A stretch of DNA of 64,000 nt from Poa pratensis (GCA_947311845.1 CAMZMU010000041.1:119188100-119252099); one strand, 5' to 3'; shown: positions 10,347 to 22,580, counted from the first letter of the stretch. Numbers and translations: made by a program. Notes: generated by a model not told the origin, from the sequence alone.

Positions 10347-13300
10347 GGACACCACATTCGCAGCCCGTGCTTGGCGGGCGGGTGTGCTTCTGAGATTAGG
10401 TCGTTGTTGCGTAGCCACACTGGCCATTTTAACCCCTTTCCTCTTAGCATTCCCTGTAACTGCCTTAGATGGAAGCGGCACCTGCTTCCCTGCAGTCAAG
10501 GCAGTAGCTTTTGGCGAGGCCACACTGGCCTCTCCAACAGCCAACGAACCCTCACCTTGCTTCGCGAGCGCAGCCGCCTCTCTTTTCTTTTTCTCAGCCT
10601 CACACTTCTTGTGGCAAGCCTCCGCTAGGGAGGCCTGAGCTAGCTCTTTAGCTCTAACCAAGTCGAGGAGCTTACTAGGAGAAAGCGAACAAGACGAAAA
10701 AGAAATACCGGCATCGGAAGCTACCTCTAGCAAATTATCATTGGAGACCTTCGAGAGCACACTAAAGACAGGGGAAGGGGAGGTACCTGAAGTTTTGGCC
10801 GCCTTGACACGGACCGCCTTGTCCAGCATGGATTCGGCATCAGATCCCTTGCCCCTAGCGCTGCGTCTGGTAGCAGTTGCAGGAGAAGAGGAACCCTGCG
10901 CTCCCTTGGGTGTCTTGGGCGCCAGCTTGGCGTTAGAGAGTTTGGAGGACGAAGCAGAGTCCTGATCAGCACGCAGAGACTTGGCCTTGGTGACCGCCGG
11001 AGTGGTGGGCATCCTGCTTTCCTGGAGCTTCTTGGAGCGCTCCGACAGCAGCAGATTGTCAAACTCCCAACCAATGGGGCTCTCCCATCCCATCTCCTCA
11101 CGCTCAGCAGCAGTTATCTTGGCAGCCTTACATGGAGAGAAAGAAGGGATCTCTACCCTTTCATCCTCCTCCCCAGAGAAATCCTGGGACGCGACCGAGA
11201 TGGGCGAGGATACAACACAGACACCCTTGGACGGGCTAGCTACTTCACACAGCTTGGAGAAAAGGTTGCCATTGACAGACAAGTTGGAGCCATACTGATC
11301 CAGCTTGTCCGGCGGCGGCACAGAGGCACCCTTCCTGCCCACCGGAGAAAAAGAAGGACTGCGGAGAATTGGGACGCTCTTGCACTTGAGCTTCTTTGAG
11401 TCGGCTACCTTGGCACGCTGCTTCGGCACCGAACCCAGCACTGTAGGGTAATCCTCCAGAGAGAGGTGCAGCTTGTTGGCGGGTTGGGAAGGAGGGGACT
11501 TTGCCTTGTCACCTTTCTCAGATGACTTTGCCTTCTTCCTCTTCCAATGTTCGCCCTTGCTTTGGTCTTCAGTATCATCACCATCTTCATCCTCCCTGCG
11601 ATCCTTATCCTTATCGTTGCGCGGCGGCGCTGGAGGCGGCGGCGGCGCAAACTGAGGAGCGCGAGACAGGTCAGGGAAGATCTGGATGTCAAAACCCTCA
11701 CCATTGACATGGATTCTCACAGAAGTGCGGAGCTTTTCTGGATCAGGAACCAGGAACTTGATGATCACATCCTCATCCTTCACTAAGGACAGGAGATCCA
11801 CAAAGGTTGGCTGGCCGATGAGGATCGACGCAGCCATGATCCGGTCAGCTACCAGAAGATCGGCAGGCACCCCGCGCAGCCGGACCCAGACCTCTTTCAG
11901 CGCAGAAACCGACTTCGGGTTCTCTGCTCCTTCCAGGACAACCACAGGGATCTTTGAGACTGGCAGAGAGAGCCCCTCAGCATTCATGCAGAGGCGGAGG
12001 CAAATGCGGAGGCTGTCGGCATTTGGGAAGGTGACAGCGTAGTCAGTCTCGTTGATCTTCCGCACCTGGAAGTCCCAGCTTTCACAGATCAGCTTTTTAA
12101 GGCCGTCATCAATCACTTGCTCGCTAGCTCTTGGATCATCCACCACCACTCTGGCAGCGTTGTCATTCCACGGTTGCGGTGGGAGCGGCAGGCAGTCAAA
12201 CGCGTAGAAGCTGCCTCCCGGGATGCCAAAACCAAAGCACTTCAGCTCCGGCGCCTTGACCACGGACGGGCACATCCCAGTGGTGTGGCCATCAACCTTA
12301 CAGAGGGCACAGTGCGCAGGCCTCGTACAACCAGATTGGTAGTGGCCCGTGAGCGTGCAGTTGTAGCAGATGATTTTCTTCGCGCCTTGGGAAGGTTCCC
12401 CAGCCTCTTGGGTCAGCACCTCCCCTTGTGCGGCTCTGCTCGCCGACGAGAGAGGAGCCGACGGCGCCGGTGGCGCAGATCTCTTGAACTTCTTTGGTGG
12501 CTGGCGCTTGTACTGCGACGGGTAGCCACCCGCCCTGGGTCTCCTGTCAGAAGGGCCTCCGCCAGCGCGCCCTGCGCCGTCGCAGGCCTTCTGCTTCTCA
12601 TCCAGCCACCACTCAGGGGTCCTCTCTCGCTCCCTTGAGCGGGGGCGCGGGCGGGGTCTTTCGTTGGCCGCGATTTCCTGCTCCAGGAGGCCGCGCAGGT
12701 ACTTCTCGCGACGGCGATCCACATCGCTGCCAGACTCTTCATACGGACGCTTCCCCGCCTGCCTGCCAGAGAGACGGTTGCGATCCATGGCTGAGGGGGG
12801 GGGGAGGTGATGGTGGCGGCGGATGTCTTCACGTAGAACGGGATGGGATGAAGTGAGATCTAGGGTTCCCCGGGGTACCCAACGCCAGTTAAGAGCAACC
12901 TCCCGATACAGGCTGGGCTTCCTGGGCCTAGGGGGCTCAGAGATAGGCTTGACTTGCTGAAAACCAGGCCCACAAACAGGCACACTACTGTCCCCCAGAA
13001 CCATGTGTCCCCGTGGCCCACCAGGCCCATCAGGCCCAGTGCTTTCCGTCCCTTCCCCCGCACTAGGGTTTCGAGACGCAGGATCCAGATCTGGCGATGT
13101 GAACCCCGACTCCAATGCCGGAGACGGCACCGGCAGCGAGATCGACACCGTTCCCACCCTGATTAAGCTTGGCGACGGGCCAGCCTAACGCTGTGGTTTG
13201 GGGGGGGGGGAGGGGGGCGCAAGGGCGGGAACTCTTCCCGCACAGGCGAAGTCAGCGGCACGCGCCGCCACACCGGAGGGCAAGGAGCCAGCTGCTCTTT

Positions 13301-13630
13301 GCCAAAACGAGACGGCCGGCCACCCGGAGCAAACTTTGATCTACGGCGGGGCAAGGCAGAGGCCGGCAGCGCGAAAGCTTTGGAGACGAAACCTTCCAGG
13401 GTGACCGGAGAGGGACCAGATCTCGGGGACGCGCCTCCGACCCGCTCACCGGAGTCAGAGTCCGACTCCTCGTCCGAGCTCTCACCCGCGAGAGCCCAGA
13501 ACCTGGAACCGCCGCTGGGCCCGCCGGGGGGGAGGGGCGAGACCGGGAAGGGGGCACGGCGGCGCGACGGCGGCCGGCACGCAGGGGCACCACTCTGGTC
13601 GCCCGACGCGTGGCAGGAGACGCTCTCCAT
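10344..13630 (-). pseudogene. LINE ORF1: nucleic-acid-binding protein with two CCHC knuckles
   Basis: The N-terminal part (13163-13630) begins MESVSCHASGDQSG and contains an acidic stretch (ESSDEESDSDSGE) and the conserved-looking FVSKAFALP and WRRVPLTSPVREEFP blocks. It shifts frame at a C tract (G run 13201-13210 on the plus strand). The main part, 10344-13157, continues in another frame for 937 codons. It has two CX2CX4HX4C knuckles at about residues 262-292 (CYNCTLTGHYQSGC and CALCKVDGHTTGMC) and then an RRM-like block resembling DUF4283. A long Lys/Ser-rich tail follows. The role is to coat LINE RNA. The frameshift in the homopolymer probably inactivates it, though a sequencing error in the G run would look the same. 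Confidence 0.82.
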
Positions 13631-13642
13631 CTCAACCTACCT

Positions 13643-13657
13643 CATTTCTCAATTCTT
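13643..13657. repeat. LINE target-site duplication, right copy
   Basis: Exact second copy of catttctcaattctt. The sequence after it (cggcaaacagtttgaatgat) continues the duplicated host segment and matches about 17635-17655. Confidence 0.92.
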
Positions 13658-13719
13658 GTTCGGCAAACAGTTTGAATGATGATTTCGGGTTCAAATAGTA
13701 TGTCTACATTGGGTTGTTA

Positions 13720-13871
13720 CTTTTTTTTTGCTAGCGTCTCGCTGTCGACGGGTACGTCGTGTCCCACTGAAGAAATTCCGACTTAATGAGAAACATCAGT
13801 GTCAAACCTGGGGTTTTAGCTTTGATAGGCTAGGGGTAAAACCACAGTTCTAACCATCCAACCACAGTTTG
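13720..13871 (-). mobile_element. SINE resembling the Au family
   Basis: A 152-bp insertion flanked by a 9-bp target duplication gggttgtta (13711-13719 and 13872-13880). On the minus strand it begins near a pol III A-box-like word (gtggttggatggttag). It has a B-box-like aggtttgaca and a 3' block with cagtggga and cccgtcgacagcgagacgc, then nine A residues. From memory this follows the Au SINE of Triticeae. The right copy of the duplication has no insertion at this point. Confidence 0.8.
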
Positions 13872-13880
13872 GGGTTGTTA

Positions 13881-15130
13881 GTTCATTCTTTCCTAATGCC
13901 ATTGTTTTTTTGTGTGTGCAAGCAAGTGGTACACTTTTTTATGGTGAAAAGGGACCGTATTAATCAAATAGTATTATCGTTACAACCTAGAAGGAGTGGG
14001 GGTAAAATTTCTTCTGCCCCTGATCCTAACCACACTGTAGTTTCTATTATGCATTCTCCCAAACTTTGCCATCTCATGGCTATCGCTATTTTGCGAACAT
14101 GAAATTTTGGAAATCTTGATGAGATGGGGTTCAAAGCGAGGAGGCTACGCACTTCGGAAAACAAATCACCCAGTCCGAACATTATTGATTGTACCTTCCA
14201 TTGAGAGTCTTCTGACCGTTCCCTCGTCGAAGAAATTCTTTATACAAATCGGACTTTCTCCAGAAGTGAAAACCCATGATTTTACCATGTGGTTAGATTT
14301 GGCAACGGTGATGCTCGTGCACTGTTCTCCTTTTGCAATCGTTGCTATTGGAGAACCTTTTGCATTCAGTATGTTGCCAATGGTGGTGACTGGTTCCTAC
14401 GTACTATTGCGAGTCTTTGCCAATGGTGTTGTTTGCCGAAGTAGTGGAACTAGTCGTACGGTTATTTCCAAGTCACTTGACTTAGAAGAAGAAGAAATCG
14501 TCGAAGAAAGATAGTTCGTAGGAGGACGAGCTTCTGAAGGACTTTCTCCCCGTGCACGGACGCACAAACACTAAACTGTGATTAATGACAACGATTAAGC
14601 TACCAGTAATATATGTGATTAATAATTTATTAACCGTGATTAACACATGTATCGACCACACTTAATCGGCCAAAGTTAAAGAAATAGCTATGAGCCTAGC
14701 TCAGTTCGATCACGAAACACGACGAGGACATGGTGCGGCAAGCGGGGAGAAGGAGCATGTGTGTATGTTTTCCCTTCTGGTGCTCTAATGAGTGATGAGA
14801 GAGAGGGTCCCTTATAATTTGTCCCCATCTCTCCTCAACATTTCATTGGACCAAACATTCGATCATGCCATGCAAACCCACTAATAAAACTTGAGATTAT
14901 TCTAAAATTAATTGTTAAATGGACCAAAAGGCCACAATTTCAAACAAAATCCTACATCTGCCACTTGTTGGAGAGGGAGACTAGGCTCGAAGCCCCAAGG
15001 TCGTAAGGAAATTAGCTACAAACACATCAACATTTGTTTCCCTATTTTCTTAGGATTATGAATTATCAAAAGCTTAAAATCAATTCTAACTCACTCGAAT
15101 TTACACCATGCTTGACTTCCTTAACAAGAA
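13881..15130. other. spacer between the duplicated segments
   Basis: The first 60 bases continue the duplicated segment (compare about 17740-17800). The rest has no recognised gene. A 135-codon frame at 14107-14514 has an unlikely composition and no family that I know. From about 15020 the right copy of the duplication begins. Confidence 0.5.
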
Positions 15131-15132
15131 TA

Positions 15133-15389
15133 CTCCCTCCGTTTTTATTTAGTTCGCTTTCTGGGTTTTTTCAAAGTCAAACTTTTTAAAGTTTGATCAA
15201 ATATATACGGAAAAATATCAAGATCTATAATATAGAATATATATAATATGAAAATATATTTTATGATGATTCTAATAACGTTAAAATTTTATTGTAATTT
15301 TTTATATTTTTCCCTATATATTTGGTCAAACTTTACAAAGTTTGACTTTGACTAAACCCAGAACGCAAACTAATTGTAAACGGAGGGAG
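15133..15389. mobile_element. Stowaway-type MITE (Tc1/mariner)
   Basis: A 257-bp AT-rich element with inverted ends ctccctccgt / acggagggag, flanked by TA on each side (15131-15132 and 15390-15391). Internal arms pair over a long distance (gtcaaacttt and aaagtttgac). No coding capacity. The left copy of the duplication lacks it. Confidence 0.92.
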
Positions 15390-15530
15390 TAAGAAATACA
15401 ACTCTACTCGATAAAAAAATGATTAAGGTACTCAAACATAAACCCAAAGCAAAATAAAATCAAATCATCCAGTTTTCCGATTTTATTCTCGTCTGTATAT
15501 ACAGCATGCGACCAATAATTGATCGACATA

Positions 15531-16374
15531 TCAGTATGCCCATTGCTGCGGCGCGATCGAGGGGCAGGCATGGAATTGGAACACCGCGGCGAACGCCTCC
15601 CTCTGCCGCTGCATCTCCGCCGCCATTGCGCGCAGCTGCAGCTGTTGCTGCCGCATCGCGACCAGGACGGCAGCCTCCCTCCTCTGCATCCGTTGCGGCT
15701 TCACACCTACATGCAGTGCACGGACAATAGTTCAGTTTAAACTTTAGACTGACGCCGTCGTCGTCGTCGCCGCCGTGGAGACGAACTCCCCGTGACTGCC
15801 GGAAAGGAATCAAGGAAATACATGGCGGCAATTAACAATCCTTACCGTTCCTGGGGTTGGGGCTGGAGGATGTGGAGGATGCTCTGTTCTGCTGCTCGTA
15901 CGCCTCGACGCGCGGCAGGAACACGCCGGTGCCGTGGCACCTCGCCGGAGGATAGCTGTTCATCGCGGCTGCCATCTGAAACCTCGACAGACACGGCGCA
16001 GTACCGTTCCAGCAGGAAGTGGGCGGTGCAAGACGCGCCGCTCCTCCATGGCACTGGCCGCCGCCGACAGCTACAGAGGCCTCGCTTCCATTCCCCATCC
16101 CAGCACGGCGATGCTGCTCGTGGATGTGCTGCCAGTGCGGACGAGGGTGTTCTCTCGCGGCGTCGAGGCCGAGTATGCCAACGAGGTGGGCGGAAAGATC
16201 CTCCACGACGACGGCGTGGTCGTCTCCGCGGCGCCTCACCGTGCACGAAGAAGGCAGGGCGACGCAGCCGGGCACGACGATGCCCACGTCCTCCAAGATT
16301 TCCCGTGGCAGCAGCCTGTGGACGATGTCGTCCAGGTCCCCGGTGTAGTAGTCCTCGGACAATGTCATCGCCAT
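15531..16374 (-). CDS. intact two-exon gene of unknown function, right paralogue
   Basis: Exon 1 is 16374-15846 and exon 2 is 15706-15531. The donor is GTAAGG at 15845 and the acceptor TAG at 15709-15707, phase 1. The product is about 234 residues. It starts MAMTLSEDYYTGDLDDIVHRLLP and includes a middle PTSCWNGTAP block and the GTGVFLPR motif near the end of exon 1. The C-terminal part is Gln/Arg-rich and helical (LVAMRQQQLQLRAMAAEM then QRQREAFAAVF), ending QQWAY. An in-frame ATG at 16491 lies at the predicted transcription start, so the conserved ATG at 16374 is preferred. GTGVFLPR recurs, as I recall, in plant proteins of unknown function. There is no signal peptide or membrane segment. 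The paralogue at 5316-6011 is damaged, so this copy may carry the function. Confidence 0.75.
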
Positions 16375-16521
16375 TGCTTGTCTTGTCTTGCCTAGAGGAA
16401 GATCAAAGAAGCGACGTGGTTGTAGGCTTGTAGTGGAGGAGGTGGCAGAGAGGATCGAAGGGAAGATTGATCGAGGAGGCTCACGGTGCATGGTGAGTGG
16501 AGAGGCAGAAGGACGTGGGCA

Positions 16522-16528
16522 TTTTATA
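16522..16528 (-). promoter_or_regulatory. TATA box of the right paralogue
   Basis: TATAAAA on the minus strand, 148 bases before the ATG at 16374, in the same setting as the box at 6123-6129. It predicts transcription starting near 16495. Confidence 0.65.
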
Positions 16529-16779
16529 CCGGCCGGGGATGATGACGAGTGGGAACGGAACGCCAGCGTTCGTGTGCTCCTTTTCCCACGTTCGACGTGC
16601 CTTTCGTGCGTGCCTGCGTTTTTATGGGGCTATATTTGTGGGTATCTTGGTGAAAAATGTGGCGAATTTGTGTGTGCGATAGTGCGAGTGCCATAATCCA
16701 TCGCATGGTAATCATGGCGTTGGTATGTTCCTATTTTTACTAATTTGGAGTTTTAGGTGTATAAACGTGTTACTAGTTG

Positions 16780-17535
16780 AATTGGCGCGGCGACACACCG
16801 CGTCCTTTAAGAGAAATTTTATGTATGAAATGTTTTGTTATAATCACATAGTAAATGTAAATTCAAATTTGACAAAATTAGTGAAATGTTTTTGCAACTT
16901 TGGATACAAAATTGAGAAGTTAAAGTCGACCAAACTCGAAAACGATCACGGGGATGGAACCTAGCCGTCGACGCGCATATATTTCATATATTTCATGTAT
17001 ATAATTTTTTGAAAACGCCGGGGCTTTTATGCAGAAAATTGGACAAAATTCGTGAAATGTCTGTGTGAATTTGAATCCAAAATTGAGGAGTTGGCTACAG
17101 AAAATTGGACAAAATTCGTGAAATGCCTGTGTGAATTTGGATCCAAAATTGAGTAGTTGGAATACGCAAATCTCGAAACCGTTCACGGGGATGGAACCTA
17201 CCCGTCGACGCACATAGAGTTCGTGTATATAATTTTTCGGAAACGTGGGGGCTTTTCTGCAAAAAATTGGACAAAATGCGTCGAATGTTTGTGCAAATTT
17301 GGATCCAAAATTGAAAAGTTAGAGTCAACAGAACTCGAAACCGTTCACGGGGATGGAGACTACCCGTCGACGCGCCGTATATAATTTTGAAGGAAAAAAA
17401 TGTTTAAAAAGTTGTGGGGAAATTTTTTCCAAAAAAAAGTGCTACAGTGTTCATGCACTTTTCATAACTGTTCATGTGAACAGTGCGCGAGCTCTCTCAG
17501 GCCGAGAAAAACTCCCGCCTTAATATATAGAGGGA
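16780..17535. repeat. tandem-repeat segment present only in the right duplicate
   Basis: Units anchored on (t)ggacaaaattcgtgaaatg begin near 16870, 17041, 17107 and 17269. Full units are 160-170 bases and one is only 66. Each full unit carries a gaaaccgttcacggggatgg block followed by cgtcgacgc and gtatataattttt. The segment ends with gttcatgtgaacagtgcgcg and cttaatatatagag. The left duplicate passes directly from about 6390 to 6450 without it, so this is an insertion. It could belong to a Helitron-like or other non-autonomous element, but I could not fix its ends. Confidence 0.6.
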
Positions 17536-17799
17536 TGAACCTGCTTGATGATGTTTTAAGGGTCATGGTTCTATGGAAAAAGAAATCCAAATGTGAAGAA
17601 ACGTGGTTACTTTTCAGTTTCTAAATTTATGTTTGGCAAACATCCAGTTTGAACGATGATTTCATGTTCAAAATGTTATGGTTACATTGGGAAGTTAGTT
17701 CATACTAATATTTACTTATTTGTTAATTCTTTCCCAATACTTTCTCAGTATGCCATTGTTCTCTATTTCTGTGTTTGTCTAATAAAGTGGCACACTTGG

Positions 17800-18183
17800 G
17801 CAGGGGAGTTGATGTTTTTTTTCTAGAAATTTACAATTACAAAGTCCGCAATTGTGCCTACATTAATGTTACTGACTATTTCAACGGTAGGCTTAGAAAT
17901 ACTTATTTCTCGCTTGATATTCATTGTTGTACGGTGAAACTTGTTTTATCACAGTGTACCTTGATGTGTGTCGGTAGTTGAATCAAATGATTCTTGATGT
18001 CGACTTAGAAATAATTATTTCTCACCCATATAAGAAATAAAAAAAATGATTTTTACAACAAATGTATGGTTTAATGTGAAAACTAATGCCAAAGAGGGAG
18101 GAAACCCTCGACCTTAAATTAGAAGAGTGTGGCAACCAAGTTTGTGAGCGTGGAGGCTTGAACCTGGGCGGGCAAGGACGCAA
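17800..18183. other. host DNA left of element D
   Basis: AT-rich sequence with no gene. It continues past element D at 25673. Confidence 0.5.
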
Positions 18184-18188
18184 CTACT

Positions 18189-20002
18189 TGATGACGTGGA
18201 TCGTACGTTCGTTGGGAGACCCCAAAAGGAAGGCATGAAGCAGTGTAGCAGCAGTTTCACTCAGTATGAAACCAAGGTTTAATCGTACCAGTAGGAGCAA
18301 GAAATCACTTCTGAAGGTTGTTGGTGGCGCCGTTTACGATCACCAACGTGGAATCTGCACACAACACAATCAAACTATTTTGCCCCAACGAAACAGTGAG
18401 GCTATCAATCTCACCGGCTTGCTGAAACCAAATGATTAAACGTATGGTGTAGAAACAGTAGTAAATTGCAGAGAATGAAAAGGAACAATGTTTCAAGTTG
18501 GTTGTATTATCAGTGTAAAAGAATGGACCGAGGTCCACAGTTCACTAGTGGTGTCTCTCCATAAAAGATAACTAACATGCTGGGTGAACAAATTACAGCT
18601 GGGCAATTGACAAAATATTGAGCGCATGACAATGCATATATATGACATGATGATTACTATGATATTCATGTGGTCATTACGACAAAATACATAGACCGTT
18701 ATCCAACAACCTCTATGACTAATAATCCACCTCCAGGTTGTCATCCGAGTTCCCCGTTGGTATTAAGTTGCAAGCAACGGATAATCACATTAAGTAATGT
18801 GCGTAATGTAAACAAATGCATTAGACCTAACGGCGCACCCTTAATCTAAGCATCGGTTATTTTATCCCTAGTGGCAACAGCACATCCACAATCTTAGAAG
18901 TTGTTGTCACTCTCCCATATTACCGGAGGCATGAACCCACTATCTAGCATAAATACTCACTCTTGGAGTTACAAGCATCTACTTGGCGAAAGCATCTACT
19001 AGTAACGAAAAGCATGCAAGATCATAAATAACATATAAGATAGATTGATAATCAACTTGACATAGTATTCAATATTCATCGGATCCCAGCAAACACAACA
19101 TGTAGCATTACAATAAGATGATCTTGATCATGATAGGCAGCTCACAAGATCTAAACATGATAGCATAAAGTGGAGAGACAACCATCTAGCTACTGCCATG
19201 GACCCGTAGTCCAAGGATGAACTACTCACGCATCACTCCGGAGGCAGGCATGGTGATGTAGAGCCCTCCGGTGATGATTCCCCTCTCCGGCAGGGTGCCA
19301 GGAAGAGCTTCTGAACCCTCCCGAGCTAGGGTTGACGGCGGCGGCGTCTCTGGAACTTTTAGCATTATAATAAGATGATATTGATCATGATAGGCAGCTT
19401 ACAAGATCTAAACATGATAGCATAAAGTAGAGAGACAACCATCTAGCTACTGATATGGACCCGTAGTCCAAGGATGAACTACTCACGCATCACTCCAGAG
19501 GCAGGCATGGTGATGTAGAGCCCTCCGGTGATGTTTCCCCTCTCCGGCAGGGTGCCGGGAAGAGCTTCTGAACTCTGAAAACTTTTCGTGGATAATGGCT
19601 CGGGTGTCTAGGGTTTTCCCGTGAAGATGAATAAATAGGCGAAAGGGCGGCGGCTGGAGACGCCCGTGGGGCCCACACCACCCCACGGCGCGGCAGGGGG
19701 GCCGCGCGGCCCCATGGTGTGGCTGCCTCGTGGCTCCCCTCCGTCTCTCCTTTGGACTCCGTGTACGTATTGAAAAAATAGGAGGTTCTGTCCAAGTTTT
19801 GTCCAATTCCGAGAATATTTCCAGACTAGCTTTTCTGGAATACAAAAACAGCAGAAAACATGAACTGGCACTGTGGCATCTTGTTAATAGGTTAGTCCTA
19901 GAAAATGCATAAAAATGCTATGAAGTGTATATAAAACATGTAACAATTGGTATAATATCAACATGGAACATCAGAAATTATAGATACGTTTGAGACGTAT
20001 CA
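18189..20002 (-). repeat. element D left LTR (3' LTR), with internal duplication
   Basis: 1814 bp against 1590 bp for its partner. The excess comes from a tandem duplication of about 257 bp (first copy from 19103, second from 19360), with a small loss at the end of the second copy. The LTR ends ...gagacgtatca next to the PPT. Confidence 0.85.
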
Positions 20003-22580
20003 AGCATCCCCAAGCTTAGTTCTACTCGTCCTCGAGTAGGTAAAACGATAAAAATAAAATAATTTCTGAGGTGACATGCTACCATCATAATCTTGATCAA
20101 ATAGTATTGTAAAACACATGTTATGAATGAAGTGATCCAGGTCAATGGTCTATAGTTTGCTAGCAAGTAGATAATGAGCAAACAACTGAAAATCATAAGA
20201 AAAAACTTTTCATGAATAGTACTTTCGAGACAAGCATCAAAGAGTTTTGCATAAGAGTTAACTCATAAAGCAATAGATTCTAAGTAAAAGGTATTCGACC
20301 AACACAAAGGAAGATTTAAGCTTCAGCAATTGCTTTCAACTTTCAACATATATATCTCATGGATATTTGTCAACACAAAGCAATATAATAAGTGCAATAT
20401 ACAAGCATATAAAAATTGTTGCACCAAAGTTGACACTAGTGTTTGCTTCTGAGATAGAAAGAAGTAGGAAAACTGACTCAACATAAAAGTAAAAGAAAGG
20501 CCCTTCTCAGAGGGAAGCAGGGATTAAATCATGTGCTACAGCTTTTTAAGTTTTTGAAATCATAAGAGAGTAAAAATAAGTTTTGGAGGTGTTTGTTAAT
20601 TGTCAACGAATCAGAAAAATGGAAAGTACAATATGACCCCTGCCAACCAGACTTTTAAGAGCGGCTCCCATGAAGGACGTTATTTCTACCAGCAAGGCAG
20701 ATCATCCCTCTTCTCTTTTGTTTACACATGCAGATATTTCACTGTTTGTCATTGCTTGACTGATAAATCAGGGCAAAAATGTGAAGAGAATTAAGCGGTT
20801 AAAGTTGTAATTAATTGGGACTGGGCACCCCATTTGCCAGCTCTTTTTGCAAAATTAATGGATAAACGGATATATATGCCGCTAGTCCGGTGGTAAAGTC
20901 TGTTTGACAGTTGACATAAAGACATCCACCCCGTCCTCATAAGCTTGGTAAACATTGACACAAAATATAAGTAATAATTTTTGAATAGTTTAAAGGTAGC
21001 ACATGAAAAATTTACTTGTAATGGCAAGGAAATAACACATATATGTAGTTATGGTGGACACAGATGGCATGGATTTTGGCTCAAGGTTTTGGATGCACGA
21101 GAAGCATTCCCTCTCAGTACAGAGTTTATGCTAGCAAGGTTATTTGAAGCAAACACAGGATATCAACCGACACAGCAAGACTTATATGAAAACATATTGC
21201 AAGCATTATAAGACTCTACACTGTCTTCCTTGTTAACCAAACCCTTTTACTAGAAAATATCTAGACCTTAGAGATACCAATCATGCAAACCAAATTTCAA
21301 CGAGCTTTACGGTAGTTCTTCATTAATAGGTTTTAACTACATGATACAAAAGCTTAAACATGAACTACTTGATAACTCAAAACAATTGACAAGTAGCAAA
21401 TTATCCAATACAGTGATCTACAAGAATATGTAAGCTTTTTCCATTATACCATCTACCACATGCAACATTTTCTGTTCCAACCAAACACCAATCAATTTAT
21501 TTCAACATCAACTCTCAAAACAATTATAAGTGAAGCAAGAGAGTGCTTTCTTTAAAAGAACTAACAGCTCTGAATAAGAGATGCATGAAAAACAGGAGCT
21601 AAAAGCATAGCAATAGCTAGACAAGAATACTCAACAAATATAAGTGAAGAGTAGGAGTATTCATATGAAAAAGCGGAGCGTGTCTCTCTCCCAATCAAGA
21701 ATGCTAGGGTCCAGTCAAGTTGACCATAAGAAAAATAAAATATTGAAAATAAAAGCACACAGACGGTCCAAGTAAAGCACATATGATGTGAAAGAATTCA
21801 AATATAGTTTCACTAGAGATGACCTGATAAGTTGCTGATGAAGAAGGGGATGCCTTGGGCATCCCCAAGCTTAGACACTTGAGTCTTCTTGAAATATGCT
21901 GGGGTGATCCATGGGAGCATCCCCAAGCTTAAGCTCTTCACTCTTTTTGATCACATTATATCATCCTTCTCTCTTGACCCTTGAAAACTTCCGCCACACC
22001 AAACTCAGAGTAATTCTCATTAGAGGGTTAGTGCACAATCAAAAACTCACATGTTCTATAAGGAAACAAACATGGCCCTTACTTTTAACATTAGCTACTG
22101 CCACTGATGTTATGTGAAGCTCTTCACCCTAAAAAGAATTCCACTCAACACTAGTAAAAGAGAGAATGCGGAAAATAAAAGATAGAATCTGTCTAAACAG
22201 AACAGTCTGTAAAGACGAATTGTTTCGAGGCACTTACGATGCTCAGATCGAAAAACTTTGAACTAAAGAAAGATGCGTACATATCTGAGGATCACGCACA
22301 AATTTTTTCATATTTACATAATTTTTCTGTGATGTTACAGAAATAAAATGGTGAACAGCAGAAATCTGTTCCTGCGCAGAAATCCAAATCTAGCATCATC
22401 TTCCTATTAGAGGCAATACTTGGCACAACAATGCGATAAAATAAAGATACAAAGGAATTGTTACAGAAGTAAACAACTCCTTGACTCAAAAAGAAAAGAA
22501 AAATTGCAGAAATAAAATAGTGGGTTGTCTCCCATAAGCGTTTTTCTTTAACGCCTTTCAGCTAGGCGCAGAAAGTAAGA
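20003..22580. other. element D noncoding 3' region with PPT
   Basis: On the minus strand this lies between the protease frame and the 3' LTR. It has no supported ORF. The PPT is ctaagcttggggatgct (20003-20019, complement shown). Two more PPT-like words occur at 21859-21874 and 21917-21932, each next to a hairpin. Confidence 0.6.
21846..21932 (-). repeat. two hairpin + PPT-like modules in element D
   Basis: Module 1 is a perfect 9-bp stem with a 3-base loop, ggggatgcc-ttg-ggcatcccc (21846-21866), running into ccccaagcttag. Module 2 is ggggtgatcc-atg-ggagcatcccc (21901-21924), an imperfect stem running into ccccaagctt. Both repeat the PPT word found at the LTR (20003-20019). Confidence 0.75.

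Larger units (their letters stand above)
6520..13642 (-). mobile_element. L1-type non-LTR retrotransposon (LINE), near full length, inactive
   Basis: A 7.1 kb insertion read on the minus strand. It has a short 5' end at 13642, ORF1 with two CCHC zinc knuckles, ORF2 with endonuclease, reverse transcriptase and zf-RVT domains, a 3' UTR of about 180 bases, and a short A tail (T run at 6518-6524 on the plus strand). A perfect 15-bp target duplication flanks it. ORF1 begins only 12 bases from the 5' end, so a small 5' truncation is likely. Frame breaks in ORF1 and three lesions in ORF2 mean this copy cannot move by itself. It inserted into the left copy of the duplicated segment after the duplication, since the right copy lacks it. 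Confidence 0.93.

Noticed and set aside
14107..14514. 135-codon ORF in the spacer
   Set aside because: No family, odd hydrophobic composition and no promoter or splice context.
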